This document shows positions 17,754 through 25,728 of a stretch of 64,000 nt of DNA, piece after piece. The notes beneath the pieces were generated by a model. It saw only the letters and a list, made by a program, of their open reading frames with translations. It had not been told where the DNA came from and ran no database searches. The first letter of the stretch is position 1, and every line of letters starts with the position of its first letter. The stretch is from Winogradskyella schleiferi. GTDB lineage: Bacteria; Bacteroidota; Bacteroidia; Flavobacteriales; Flavobacteriaceae. Position numbers and translations under genes: made by a program. The stretch spans positions 620,001-684,000 of the forward strand of contig NZ_CP053351.1 of NCBI RefSeq assembly GCF_013394655.1, in the 5' to 3' direction.

Positions 17754-18914
17754 ATGAAAAAAATTCAAATGGTTGACCTACAGAGTCAATACGCAAAAAT
17801 AAAAGATGTTGTAGATCCTTCAATTGCAGAAGTGATGGAAAATGCAGCATTTATTAATGGACCTAAAGTGCATCAATTTCAAAAAAATCTTGAAGATTAT
17901 TTAGGGGTTAGAAATGTAATTCCATGTGCCAATGGAACAGATGCTTTGCAAATCGCTATGATGGGTTTAGACTTAAAACCTGGAGATGAAGTCATTACGG
18001 CAGATTTTACATTTGCGGCCACTGTTGAGGTCATAGCTTTGCTGCAATTAACGCCTGTTTTAGTAGATGTCGATCCTGTAACCTTCAACATCGATGTTGA
18101 GGCCATAAAAAAAGCGCTTACGCCTAAAACTAAAGCGATAGTACCCGTTCATTTATTTGGTTTACCGGCAGAAATGGACGAGATTATGGCATTGGCAAAA
18201 GCGCACGATTTGTTTGTTATTGAAGATAATGCGCAAGCTATTGGAGCCAATTATACACATAAAGACGGCAGTAAAACTAAAGCAGGCGTCATAGGTCATG
18301 TCGCTTCGACTTCTTTTTTTCCGTCTAAAAACTTAGGTTGTTATGGCGATGGAGGTGCTATTTTTACTAACGATGATGACTTGGCCCATAAAATTAGAGG
18401 GATTGTAAATCATGGGATGTACGAGCGTTACCATCATGATGTTGTGGGCGTAAATTCACGATTGGATTCTATTCAAGCAGCCGTATTAGATGCAAAATTA
18501 CCACATTTAGATCAGTACAATGCTGCTAGAAGACATACTGCAAGAAAATATAATGAAGCGTTTAAGAATCACCCGAATATTACTATTCCATCAGGTAGAG
18601 ATGTTTGCCAAGGTATTTGCGATACATGCGATTGTCACGTATTTCATCAATATACTTTAAACTTAAAAGATGTCGATCGTGATGCATTGGTGTCGCATTT
18701 ACAAGAAAAAAATGTGCCTTGTGGCGTGTATTATCCAATTCCATTGCACAGACAAAAAGCGTATTCGGATGACCGCTACAATGAAGCTGATTTTACGGTT
18801 ACAAATGAATTGGTGAATTCTGTAATTTCTTTACCAATGCATACAGAACTTGATGATGAGCAAATTGATTTTATCACTTCTACGGTTTTAAATTTTATAA
18901 ATTCAAATAAATAA
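17754..18914 (+). CDS. DegT/DnrJ/EryC1/StrS-family sugar aminotransferase
   Basis: This PLP-dependent aminotransferase acts on nucleotide-linked keto-sugars in surface polysaccharide synthesis. Motifs are FINGPKVHQFQKNL and CANGTDALQIAM at the N-terminus, VIEDNAQAIGA (PLP-binding Asp) and FFPSKNLGCYGDGG, whose Lys forms the Schiff base. The active-site region HGMYERYHHDVVGVNSRLDS follows. The start chosen is the ATG giving MKKIQMVDL; an in-frame ATG 12 nt upstream (17742) would add four residues. An unusual cysteine cluster, CQGICDTCDCHVFHQY, lies before the last third (four Cys in ten residues). galE follows after 5 nt, so the two probably form a nucleotide-sugar operon. Confidence 0.9.
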   Translation: MKKIQMVDLQSQYAKIKDVVDPSIAEVMENAAFINGPKVHQFQKNLEDYLGVRNVIPCANGTDALQIAMMGLDLKPGDEVITADFTFAATVEVIALLQLTPVLVDVDPVTFNIDVEAIKKALTPKTKAIVPVHLFGLPAEMDEIMALAKAHDLFVIEDNAQAIGANYTHKDGSKTKAGVIGHVASTSFFPSKNLGCYGDGGAIFTNDDDLAHKIRGIVNHGMYERYHHDVVGVNSRLDSIQAAVLDAKLPHLDQYNAARRHTARKYNEAFKNHPNITIPSGRDVCQGICDTCDCHVFHQYTLNLKDVDRDALVSHLQEKNVPCGVYYPIPLHRQKAYSDDRYNEADFTVTNELVNSVISLPMHTELDDEQIDFITSTVLNFINSNK

Positions 18915-18919
18915 TCTAA

Positions 18920-19939
18920 ATGAAAATATTGGTTACGGGAGGTTTAGGCTTTATTGGGTCGCATACCGTTGTAGAATTACAAAACGAAGGCTTTGAAGTC
19001 GTAATTATAGATAATCTGTCTAATTCTTCAATAGAGGTTTTAGACGGTATCACCGCCATCACAAATAAAAAGCCTCATTTTGAAAAGTTGGATTTAAGGG
19101 TGAAACAGGACGTTCAAGATTTTTTTAAGCGCCATAATGATATTGTGGGAGTCATCCATTTTGCAGCGAGTAAAGCCGTTGGTGAAAGCGTTGCAGAACC
19201 ATTGATGTATTATGAAAACAACATCACAACATTGGTGTATTTGCTGCAGGAATTAAGGGGTTTGAACAAAAAGAATTTTATTTTCAGTTCCTCTTGTACC
19301 GTTTATGGACAAGCCGATGAGTTACCAATAACCGAAAATGCGCCTGTAAAACCTGCAGAATCACCTTATGGAAATACCAAGCAGATTGGTGAAGAAATCA
19401 TTAGGGATACCTGTAGGGTTAATGGCGATGTTAGAGCTATTGCCCTACGATATTTTAATCCAATCGGAGCTCATCCTTCAACAGAAATAGGAGAGTTGCC
19501 CATTGGAGTGCCTCAAAATTTAGTGCCTTTCATTACACAAACTGGAATTGGTATGCGAGAGCAACTGTCTGTTTTTGGCGGAGATTATCCAACATCAGAT
19601 GGAACATGTGTTAGAGATTATATTCACGTGGTGGATTTAGCAAAAGCGCATGTTGTCGCTTTACAGCGTTTGGTATCAGGCAAAAATGATTCTAATTTTG
19701 AATTTTTTAATCTCGGAACAGGGACAGGAAGTACGGTCTTGGAAGCCATTCAATCCTTTGAACGCGTTTCGGGAAAAGCTTTGAATTACAAAATTGTGGA
19801 TAGAAGAGAAGGCGATATCACTGCAGCTTATGCGGAAACTTCAAAAGCGAATAATGTGTTAGGCTGGAAAACGGAATTGACCTTAGATGATGCCATGGAT
19901 TCTGCTTGGAAATGGGAGCAGAAAATTAGAACTAAATAA
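18920..19939 (+). CDS. galE: UDP-glucose 4-epimerase
   Basis: The 339-aa protein is an extended short-chain dehydrogenase. It has the NAD-binding GGLGFIGSH at residues 7-15, FAASKAVGESV around 81-91 and the catalytic set S-S-C-T near residue 124-127 with Y150-x3-K154 (SPYGNTK). ALRYFNPIGAHPS and the C-terminal VRDYIHVVDLA are typical GalE signatures. GalE interconverts UDP-glucose and UDP-galactose for sugar metabolism and for envelope polysaccharides. It follows the DegT aminotransferase by 5 nt and precedes an amidohydrolase gene by 15 nt. Full length for the family; no anomalies. Confidence 0.94.
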   Translation: MKILVTGGLGFIGSHTVVELQNEGFEVVIIDNLSNSSIEVLDGITAITNKKPHFEKLDLRVKQDVQDFFKRHNDIVGVIHFAASKAVGESVAEPLMYYENNITTLVYLLQELRGLNKKNFIFSSSCTVYGQADELPITENAPVKPAESPYGNTKQIGEEIIRDTCRVNGDVRAIALRYFNPIGAHPSTEIGELPIGVPQNLVPFITQTGIGMREQLSVFGGDYPTSDGTCVRDYIHVVDLAKAHVVALQRLVSGKNDSNFEFFNLGTGTGSTVLEAIQSFERVSGKALNYKIVDRREGDITAAYAETSKANNVLGWKTELTLDDAMDSAWKWEQKIRTK

Positions 19940-19954
19940 CTAAATAAAATATCC

Positions 19955-21232
19955 GTGAAAACTTTACTCAGAATTTTAGTAATGCTATGTGCCATAACAC
20001 TAACAGCACAAAATACGTATCTACATTGCGGAAAATTAATTGACACCAAATCGGGCAAAGTTTTAAAAGAGAAAACCATCGTGGTCTCTGGCAATAGAAT
20101 TATTTCGCTTGACAACGGTTATATCAACCCAACCAATACGGAAGACATTACTGTTGATCTAAAGTCTAAAACCGTAATGCCAGGTTTAATAGATATGCAT
20201 GTACATATTGAAGGCGAAACCAGTCCGAAATCTTATCTCAATAAATACACACTAAACGATGCTGATGTTGCCTTTAATTCGGTAAAATATGCCAAAATCA
20301 CTTTAATGAGTGGCTTTACAACCGTTAGGGATTTGGGAGGTTCTGGAGTTAATGTGGCTTTGAGAAATGCTATTAATGCTGGCACAATTGAAGGTCCAAG
20401 AATATTTACTGCTGAAAAAGCACTAGCAACAACAGGAGGACACGCAGACCCAACCAATGGGTCTAAAAGAAGTATTATGGGGAATCCTGGTCCAAAGGAA
20501 GGTGTGGTCAATGGCGTAGAGGATGCGAAAAAAGCAGTAAGACAACGCTATAAAAATGGAGCAGATTTAATTAAAATCACTGCAACAGGAGGTGTTTTGA
20601 GTGTCGCAAAAAGTGGACAAAACCCGCAATTTACAGTCGAAGAAATAAAAGCTATTTGCGAAACAGCAAAAGATTACGATTTTCATGTCGCTGCCCATGC
20701 CCATGGTGATGAAGGAATGCAACGTGCTATTTTAGGAGGCGTAAAAACTATTGAGCATGGTACTTTAATGAGTGCCGAAACCATGGAGTTAATGAAAAAA
20801 CACGATGTCTATTTAGTGCCAACTATAACCGCTGGAAAGTTTGTTTCCGACAAAGCAAAGGTTTCAGGTTATTATCCGGAAATCATAGTACCTAAAGCGT
20901 TGGATATTGGTCCTAAAATTCAAGGAATGTTTGGCAGAGCTTATAAAGCAGGTGTTGGAATTGCCTTTGGAACTGATGCTGCGGTTTTCTATCATGGCGA
21001 CAATGGAAAGGAATTTGGTTACATGGTTGAAGCTGGGATGCCCGAAATGGAAGCTATTCAAAGTGCAACTATTACCAATGCTATGCTATTGAAAATGGAA
21101 GACAAAATTGGGCAAATTAAACCTGAGTTTATTGCTGATATTATAGCCGTAAAGGACGACCCAACGGCTTCAATTTCTACCATGGAAAATGTCACTTTTG
21201 TAATGAAAGATGGTGTTATCTATAAAAAATAA
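19955..21232 (+). CDS. Secreted metal-dependent amidohydrolase (Xaa-Pro dipeptidase/imidazolonepropionase-like)
   Basis: The 425-aa protein starts at a GTG and has a signal peptide ending LTAQ (about residue 19). The amidohydrolase metal ligands appear in order: MHVH (H82, H84), the carboxylated lysine in LIKITATGG (K207), AAHAHG (H248, H250), IEHGT (H268) and FGTDAA (D341). MPGLIDMHVHIEG is the classic entry motif. Members of this group include bacterial prolidase-like enzymes and peptide or drug amidases. The substrate is unknown. Export implies periplasmic peptide or amide hydrolysis. The gene sits 15 nt after galE but is functionally unrelated to it. The GTG start is chosen because the only nearby ATG (19982) would cut the signal peptide in half. 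Confidence 0.85.
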   Translation: MKTLLRILVMLCAITLTAQNTYLHCGKLIDTKSGKVLKEKTIVVSGNRIISLDNGYINPTNTEDITVDLKSKTVMPGLIDMHVHIEGETSPKSYLNKYTLNDADVAFNSVKYAKITLMSGFTTVRDLGGSGVNVALRNAINAGTIEGPRIFTAEKALATTGGHADPTNGSKRSIMGNPGPKEGVVNGVEDAKKAVRQRYKNGADLIKITATGGVLSVAKSGQNPQFTVEEIKAICETAKDYDFHVAAHAHGDEGMQRAILGGVKTIEHGTLMSAETMELMKKHDVYLVPTITAGKFVSDKAKVSGYYPEIIVPKALDIGPKIQGMFGRAYKAGVGIAFGTDAAVFYHGDNGKEFGYMVEAGMPEMEAIQSATITNAMLLKMEDKIGQIKPEFIADIIAVKDDPTASISTMENVTFVMKDGVIYKK

Positions 21233-21420
21233 TGAAAATTTAGCGAATATTCAATTATTGTATATTTAACTATTAGCGAAAATGTTGCGAATATGTTAAA
21301 ATTTTTAAGTTTTGATTTTCAATATGATAATACTAAAACGAGTTAACTAGGTTTTAACGTGGATATTTTGGGTTTGGTCACCATTCTTTGTTTTTTTGTA
21401 TGGAATGATAATTGACTATT

Positions 21421-21612
21421 ATGAAATTGATTAGTATTAAAAGAGAGACTAAAACTGAAGGGCGTTTTACTAAAAAAATGGGTGCATTGCAAACAAATGT
21501 CACCTATATCAAAAAGCAATTTTTAAGTTTTCCATATAAAACACTTCACAAGTATAGAGAAACCTATTACGGCGAAGTTAAAGATTGCGAAGATTGCCAA
21601 TTGGCACGTTAA
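21421..21612 (+). CDS. Small conserved-looking hypothetical protein, 63 aa
   Basis: The small basic protein begins MKLISIKRETKTEGRFTKK and ends in a Cys pair, KDCEDCQLAR. The ATG at 21421 is preferred over a TTG nine nt upstream. The sequence has balanced composition, coding-like codon use and a CxxC that could bind metal, so it is probably real. I recall similar short proteins in other flavobacteria but cannot name a family. Its stop codon overlaps the end of the convergent lspA gene by four bases. Function is unknown. Confidence 0.6.
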   Translation: MKLISIKRETKTEGRFTKKMGALQTNVTYIKKQFLSFPYKTLHKYRETYYGEVKDCEDCQLAR

Positions 21613-22118
21613 GATTCCTGTACTACTTCTTTAGATTTCTTGTTGTTAAATAGTCCACTGAATAATAACATTACCATTCCTGTGGTTACTGAAAGGTCAG
21701 CAACATTAAAGATACCTGTTCTAAATACGCCTCCTAAGTCTATAAAAAAGAAATCGGTAACTTGTCCAAAAACAATACGGTCAAATACATTGGCTATACC
21801 TCCTCCTACGATGCAGCAAAATGCAACAAGGCTTAAACGATCTAATTCTTTGTTTTTTATGATGTAGTAAATCACATAGCCTAAAACAATGGTCGGTAAT
21901 ATTAACAAAAATATTAATCTCAAGGTCGGATTCATATCACTTCCCATACCTAAGAATGCACCTTTATTCTCCACCCATATTAATTGGAAATAGTCTTTTA
22001 TAACATTAATTTGTCCTTTTCCGCCTTTAACCATAGTAGATCTAACGATTACTTTAGAAATTTGATCAATAGCAATGTTAAATATGATAAGTAGCGTGAT
22101 AAATAGATTTCTATTCAA
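21609..22118 (-). CDS. lspA: Lipoprotein signal peptidase (signal peptidase II)
   Basis: The 169-aa membrane protein has four hydrophobic helices. The aspartyl-protease residues are D113 in GGGIANVFDRI and D141 in GIFNVADLSV; ENKGAFLGMG is another family signature. LspA cleaves prolipoproteins just before the lipidated Cys in the inner membrane. The many lipoproteins in this window (the GH17, GH30, Omp28, cupin and Ala-rich proteins) are its expected substrates. The gene lies 12 nt after fabD on the same strand and overlaps the end of the convergent small gene. Confidence 0.95.
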   Translation of the reverse strand: MNRNLFITLLIIFNIAIDQISKVIVRSTMVKGGKGQINVIKDYFQLIWVENKGAFLGMGSDMNPTLRLIFLLILPTIVLGYVIYYIIKNKELDRLSLVAFCCIVGGGIANVFDRIVFGQVTDFFFIDLGGVFRTGIFNVADLSVTTGMVMLLFSGLFNNKKSKEVVQES

Positions 22119-22130
22119 ATCAGGTAAGAT

Positions 22131-23024
22131 TTAGGCGTTAGTTTCAAAAGTGGCTGAAGCTGTTTCTGCGTCTCTATGTATTTTCTTAACTAAACCTTGT
22201 AAAACATTTCCAGGTCCAACTTCGGTAAAATGAGATGCACCGTCAGCAACCATTTGTTGCACGGATTGTGTCCAGCGTACAGGAGCAGTTAGTTGTGAAA
22301 TTAAATTGGCTTTAATTTCATTTTCATCTGTAATTGCAGAAGCTGTAACGTTCTGGTATATCGGACAATTTGGTTTACTAAATGTTGTATTTTCAATAGC
22401 AGCAGCTAATTCCTCGCGCGCAGGTTCCATTAATGGTGAGTGAAATGCGCCTCCAACAGGCAATACCAAAGCGCGTCTGGCACCAGCATCTTTTAAAGAT
22501 TCACAGGCTTTATTGATAGCCTCAACTTCTCCTGAAATTACTAATTGACCAGGACAGTTATAATTGGCTGCAACCACAACACCTTCAGTTGTACTGCATA
22601 CTTTCTCGACAATATCATCAGCTAAGCCTAAAACCGCAGCCATAGTACTCGGTTGCAGTTCACAAGCTTTTTGCATGGCTTGTGCGCGTTGTGATACTAG
22701 TTTAAGACCATCTTCAAAAGTTAAGGCACCAGCAGCTACTAATGCAGAGAATTCTCCAAGGGAATGTCCTGCAACCATATCGGGTTTAAAACTTTCTCCA
22801 AGTGTTTTTGCTAAAATTACCGAATGTAAAAAGATAGCAGGTTGCGTCACCTTCGTTTCTTTTAAATCTTCAGCAGAACCTTCAAACATAATGTCAGTAA
22901 TAGGAAAGCCTAAAATGTCGTTGGCTTTTTCAAATAGCTCTTGTGCTAAAGGCGAATTTTCGTAAAGGTCTAATCCCATTCCTGAGAATTGAGCACCTTG
23001 ACCTGGAAATATATATGCGTTCAT
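22131..23024 (-). CDS. fabD: Malonyl-CoA:ACP transacylase
   Basis: The 297-aa protein carries the FabD signatures: FPGQGAQFSGMG near the N-terminus (residues 6-17), the nucleophile in VAGHSLGEFSAL (S88), and the catalytic His in GGAFHSPLM (H195). QPAIFLHSV and the terminal FTEVGPGNVLQGLVKK also match. FabD loads malonyl groups onto acyl carrier protein for fatty-acid synthesis in the cytoplasm. The length is usual for the family. It is upstream of lspA on the same strand and probably cotranscribed with it. Confidence 0.95.
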   Translation of the reverse strand: MNAYIFPGQGAQFSGMGLDLYENSPLAQELFEKANDILGFPITDIMFEGSAEDLKETKVTQPAIFLHSVILAKTLGESFKPDMVAGHSLGEFSALVAAGALTFEDGLKLVSQRAQAMQKACELQPSTMAAVLGLADDIVEKVCSTTEGVVVAANYNCPGQLVISGEVEAINKACESLKDAGARRALVLPVGGAFHSPLMEPAREELAAAIENTTFSKPNCPIYQNVTASAITDENEIKANLISQLTAPVRWTQSVQQMVADGASHFTEVGPGNVLQGLVKKIHRDAETASATFETNA

Positions 23025-23057
23025 TTATGGTTTAGTTTTATGATGCAAAAATAACAA

Positions 23058-23615
23058 TTAATTATTTATCGTTTTGATGATTTTCGCAAGATTTCCAGCG
23101 ATTAAAACATCATCAGGAAAGTCTTTTGTAACCACTGCTCCAGCACCAACCACGACATTGTTGCCTAGTGATACGCCAGGACATAGCGTTGCATTGCCTC
23201 CAACCCAAACGTTATTTCCAATTGAAATAGGTTTTGAAAACTCCTTTCCGCTATTCCTTGCTTTATATTCTAAAGGGTGTGTGGCCGTATAAATTTGAAC
23301 ATTGGGCCCAAACATACAATTGTCGCCAATAGATACCAATGTGTCGTCTAAAATGCAACAACCGTAATTGATATAACAATTTTTACCGACGATGATATTA
23401 TAACCATAATCGCAGAAAAAAAGAGGTTCAATTATAGAACCCTCTCCAAGTTTACCAATGAGATTATTTATTAATTTATGGCGTTCACCTTTATCTAATT
23501 CAGATAATGAATTAAACTTCTGAAATAAAAGTTGCGCTTCTTGTCGCTCTTTTAATAATTGCGGATCTGAAGCTAAATATAACTCGCCAGCAATCATTTT
23601 TTCTTTTTCGGTCAT
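23058..23615 (-). CDS. Maltose/galactoside O-acetyltransferase-like hexapeptide protein
   Basis: The 185-aa protein belongs to the Maa/LacA/NodL acetyltransferases. The N-terminal cap has TEKEKMIAGELYLASDP, the usual Maa start. The left-handed beta-helix of hexapeptide repeats runs from about residue 70 to 175 (IGDNCMFGPNVQI, VWVGGNATLCPGVSLG). The catalytic histidine is in YTATHPLE (H113). These enzymes acetylate sugars with acetyl-CoA in the cytoplasm; the true substrate here is unknown. It lies 33 nt upstream of fabD on the same strand. No export signal. Confidence 0.9.
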   Translation of the reverse strand: MTEKEKMIAGELYLASDPQLLKERQEAQLLFQKFNSLSELDKGERHKLINNLIGKLGEGSIIEPLFFCDYGYNIIVGKNCYINYGCCILDDTLVSIGDNCMFGPNVQIYTATHPLEYKARNSGKEFSKPISIGNNVWVGGNATLCPGVSLGNNVVVGAGAVVTKDFPDDVLIAGNLAKIIKTINN

Positions 23616-23673
23616 ATTTTTATGCTATTTTTTAGCACTACTTACTTTACACGCTGTAATGCCAACTGCTTAC

Positions 23674-23725
23674 TTTTCCCCTTAAGGGAAATGTCCGAAG
23701 GACAAAGGGGACTGCGACTGAAAAC
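23674..23725. repeat. REP-like palindromic intergenic element
   Basis: The outer arms CCCCTT (23678-23683) and AAGGGG (23705-23710) enclose a perfect hairpin TGTCC-GAA-GGACA (23692-23704), and CCCTTAAGGG is itself a palindrome at 23679-23688. The element continues into GACTGCGACTGAAAAC (23710-23725), which is nearly repeated between nqrD and nqrE. Confidence 0.6.
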
Positions 23726-23726
23726 G

Positions 23727-25280
23727 CTAAGAACAAGCCGCCTCAGCACAACGCTCTCCATCCATAGCCGCAGAAACAATGCCACCAGCATAGCCACCGC
23801 CTTCACCACAAGGAAATAAGTTAGTGATTTCAGGATGCTCTAAAGTTTCTGTTCTCGGAATATTTACAGGCGAAGATGTTCGAGATTCTACACCTATGAT
23901 ATTAGCTTCCTCGGTGTAATACCCTTTCATTTTTTCGCCAAAAGCCTTAAACCCTTTTCTTAGCGGTGCTCCAATTATTTTAGGTAATAAGGAATGTAAC
24001 GGAGCCGATTTTAAACCGGGTTGATATGACGTGTCATTTAAACTTGAGGACAATTTACCTTCAACAAAATCCGTCAAACGTTGTGCTGGTGCAGATTGAC
24101 GCCTTCCTCCAGAAGTAAAAGCTAAGCGTTCTAAGTCTTTTTGATATTCTAAAGCTTTTAAGGCACCAAAATGTTCATATTTATATAAATCTTTTTCGGC
24201 ATTGATTTCAGTAACAATTCCAGAATTAGCGAATTTATTATTTCGTTTGGATGGCGACATGCCATTTACAACCACTTCTCCATTTGCGGTTGCCGCAGGC
24301 ACTATAAACCCGCCAGGACACATACAAAAGGAATACACTCCTCTGTTATTGATTTGCTCAACTAAACTATAGGATGCTGCTGGTAATAATTCATCTCGTG
24401 GCTCACCCTCACAATGGTATTGAATCCCATCGATTATGTCTTGAGGATGTTCTACTCGAACTCCCATCGCAAAAGACTTGGCTTCGAGCTTAATCTTTTT
24501 ATCATTCAATAAATAGAATACATCTCTTGCGGAATGCCCTGTGGCCAAAATTACTTTTTCAACATCGAGTTCATTTTCATCTTGAAGCTGAATGGCAACA
24601 ATTTTATTATTCTTAATAGTAAAATCTGTAACACGAGTTTCAAAATGAACTTCACCACCATATTTCAAAATGGTTTCCCTAATATTCTGAACGACTTTTG
24701 GTAATTTATTAGTGCCAATATGTGGATGCGCATCGACTAAAATCTGGTCTGTGGCGCCGTGGAAAACCAAATTCTCAAAAATCCGTCTAACATCACCTCG
24801 TTTTAAACTTCGGGTGTAAAGCTTACCATCAGAATACGTTCCAGCACCTCCTTCGCCAAAACAATAGTTGGAATCTTCGTTAACAATATGGTCTTGATTG
24901 ATCGCTTTTAAATCTCGTCGTCGGTCTTTTACATTTTTACCGCGTTCTAGAACAATCGGTTTAAAACCCAATTCAATACAACGTAAAGCGGCATACATAC
25001 CAGCAGGCCCAAATCCTATGATATGAATCGGCTTACCGTTTGACACATCTTTATAATCAAAATGATATTCTGAAGTTTCAGGTATGGGTTCATTGATATA
25101 AACTTCAACTTTGTAATTAAACATTATAGTTTGCTTACGTGCATCAATTGATTTCCTTAAAACTTTTATTCCAGAAATTTCAGACGTTTTTACGCCCAAA
25201 TCATGAGCCGCTTTTTTTAACAAACCATCTGTTTGTCTTTCTTGCTGAAGATTGATCCGTATCTGAAAGCTTTTTATCAT
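23727..25280 (-). CDS. FAD-dependent dehydrogenase of the COG2509 type
   Basis: The 517-aa protein has an N-terminal domain of about 80 residues followed by a Rossmann FAD-binding motif IIGFGPAGMYAALR (residues 88-100). CFGEGGAGTYSDGKLYTR and FCMCPGGFIVPAA are typical of the uncharacterised FAD-dependent dehydrogenases in COG2509. The C-terminus ends in FPCGEGGGYAGGIVSAAMDGERCAEA, the second dinucleotide or FAD contact. The protein is cytoplasmic, with no signal peptide. The physiological substrate is not known. It is separated from the acetyltransferase by a palindromic repeat, which ends directly at its stop codon, and upstream lies a long repeat-bearing gap. Confidence 0.85.
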   Translation of the reverse strand: MIKSFQIRINLQQERQTDGLLKKAAHDLGVKTSEISGIKVLRKSIDARKQTIMFNYKVEVYINEPIPETSEYHFDYKDVSNGKPIHIIGFGPAGMYAALRCIELGFKPIVLERGKNVKDRRRDLKAINQDHIVNEDSNYCFGEGGAGTYSDGKLYTRSLKRGDVRRIFENLVFHGATDQILVDAHPHIGTNKLPKVVQNIRETILKYGGEVHFETRVTDFTIKNNKIVAIQLQDENELDVEKVILATGHSARDVFYLLNDKKIKLEAKSFAMGVRVEHPQDIIDGIQYHCEGEPRDELLPAASYSLVEQINNRGVYSFCMCPGGFIVPAATANGEVVVNGMSPSKRNNKFANSGIVTEINAEKDLYKYEHFGALKALEYQKDLERLAFTSGGRRQSAPAQRLTDFVEGKLSSSLNDTSYQPGLKSAPLHSLLPKIIGAPLRKGFKAFGEKMKGYYTEEANIIGVESRTSSPVNIPRTETLEHPEITNLFPCGEGGGYAGGIVSAAMDGERCAEAACS

Positions 25281-25728
25281 GTTGCGAAATTAATTATAAT
25301 TATCAGCGGATTAAAGGTCTTGAAATAAAATTTAAACAAAATGATAAATTACATGACAAAAACAAAAGCAAATAAATTTTTGCCACGAATACACGAATCT
25401 TAGTTTGTGATAGACTTTCAGTCTATAGAATATTGGAACAGACCATAGGTCTGTTTTCATTTGTGACATAGATTGTCATTTTTGTTTTAATATAAATTAG
25501 TGAATTCGTGTATTCGTGGCAAAATTCATAGAGGTTAAAACGAAGTACTTTATCATAAATCCCCAATCAATACATCCGAAACGAAATTATGAACACGAAT
25601 TCCTTTCCCTTCGGGAATTTGAAAATTTACCATACCAATAATCTTTATCATGTACTAAAACAAAATGAGTTCACTTTTAATGCTTTTAAGATATGCGTGT
25701 TTTGAACTTTTCTGTATATTTATTTCCT
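25281..25728. other. Long intergenic region filled by a structured repeat
   Basis: The region separates the divergent COG2509 gene and the MgtC/DUF4010 gene. It holds no open frame of interest. Most of it is copy 1 of the composite intergenic repeat (25350-25621). The promoters of the two genes could not be pinned down. Confidence 0.7.
25350..25621. repeat. Composite intergenic repeat, copy 1
   Basis: A perfect 21-bp inverted repeat with the core GCCACGAATACACGAAT has arms at 25378-25398 and 25504-25524. The 105-nt inside carries three hairpins: ATAGACT/AGTCTAT (25410-25426), AACAGACC/GGTCTGTT (25437-25455) and TGACA/TGTCA (25464-25478). A 13-nt flank, TACATGACAAAAA (25350-25362), and a distal module with CCCTTCGGG (25594-25621) also occur in copy 2 in inverted orientation. 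Confidence 0.8.

Noticed and set aside
22564..22965. 133-codon frame opposite fabD
   Set aside because: The fabD motifs with intact active sites are on the other strand; the opposite frame has no features.
25350..25621. CRISPR array or tandem repeat
   Set aside because: The repeats are inverted and the internal parts differ; there is no regular direct repeat with spacers.
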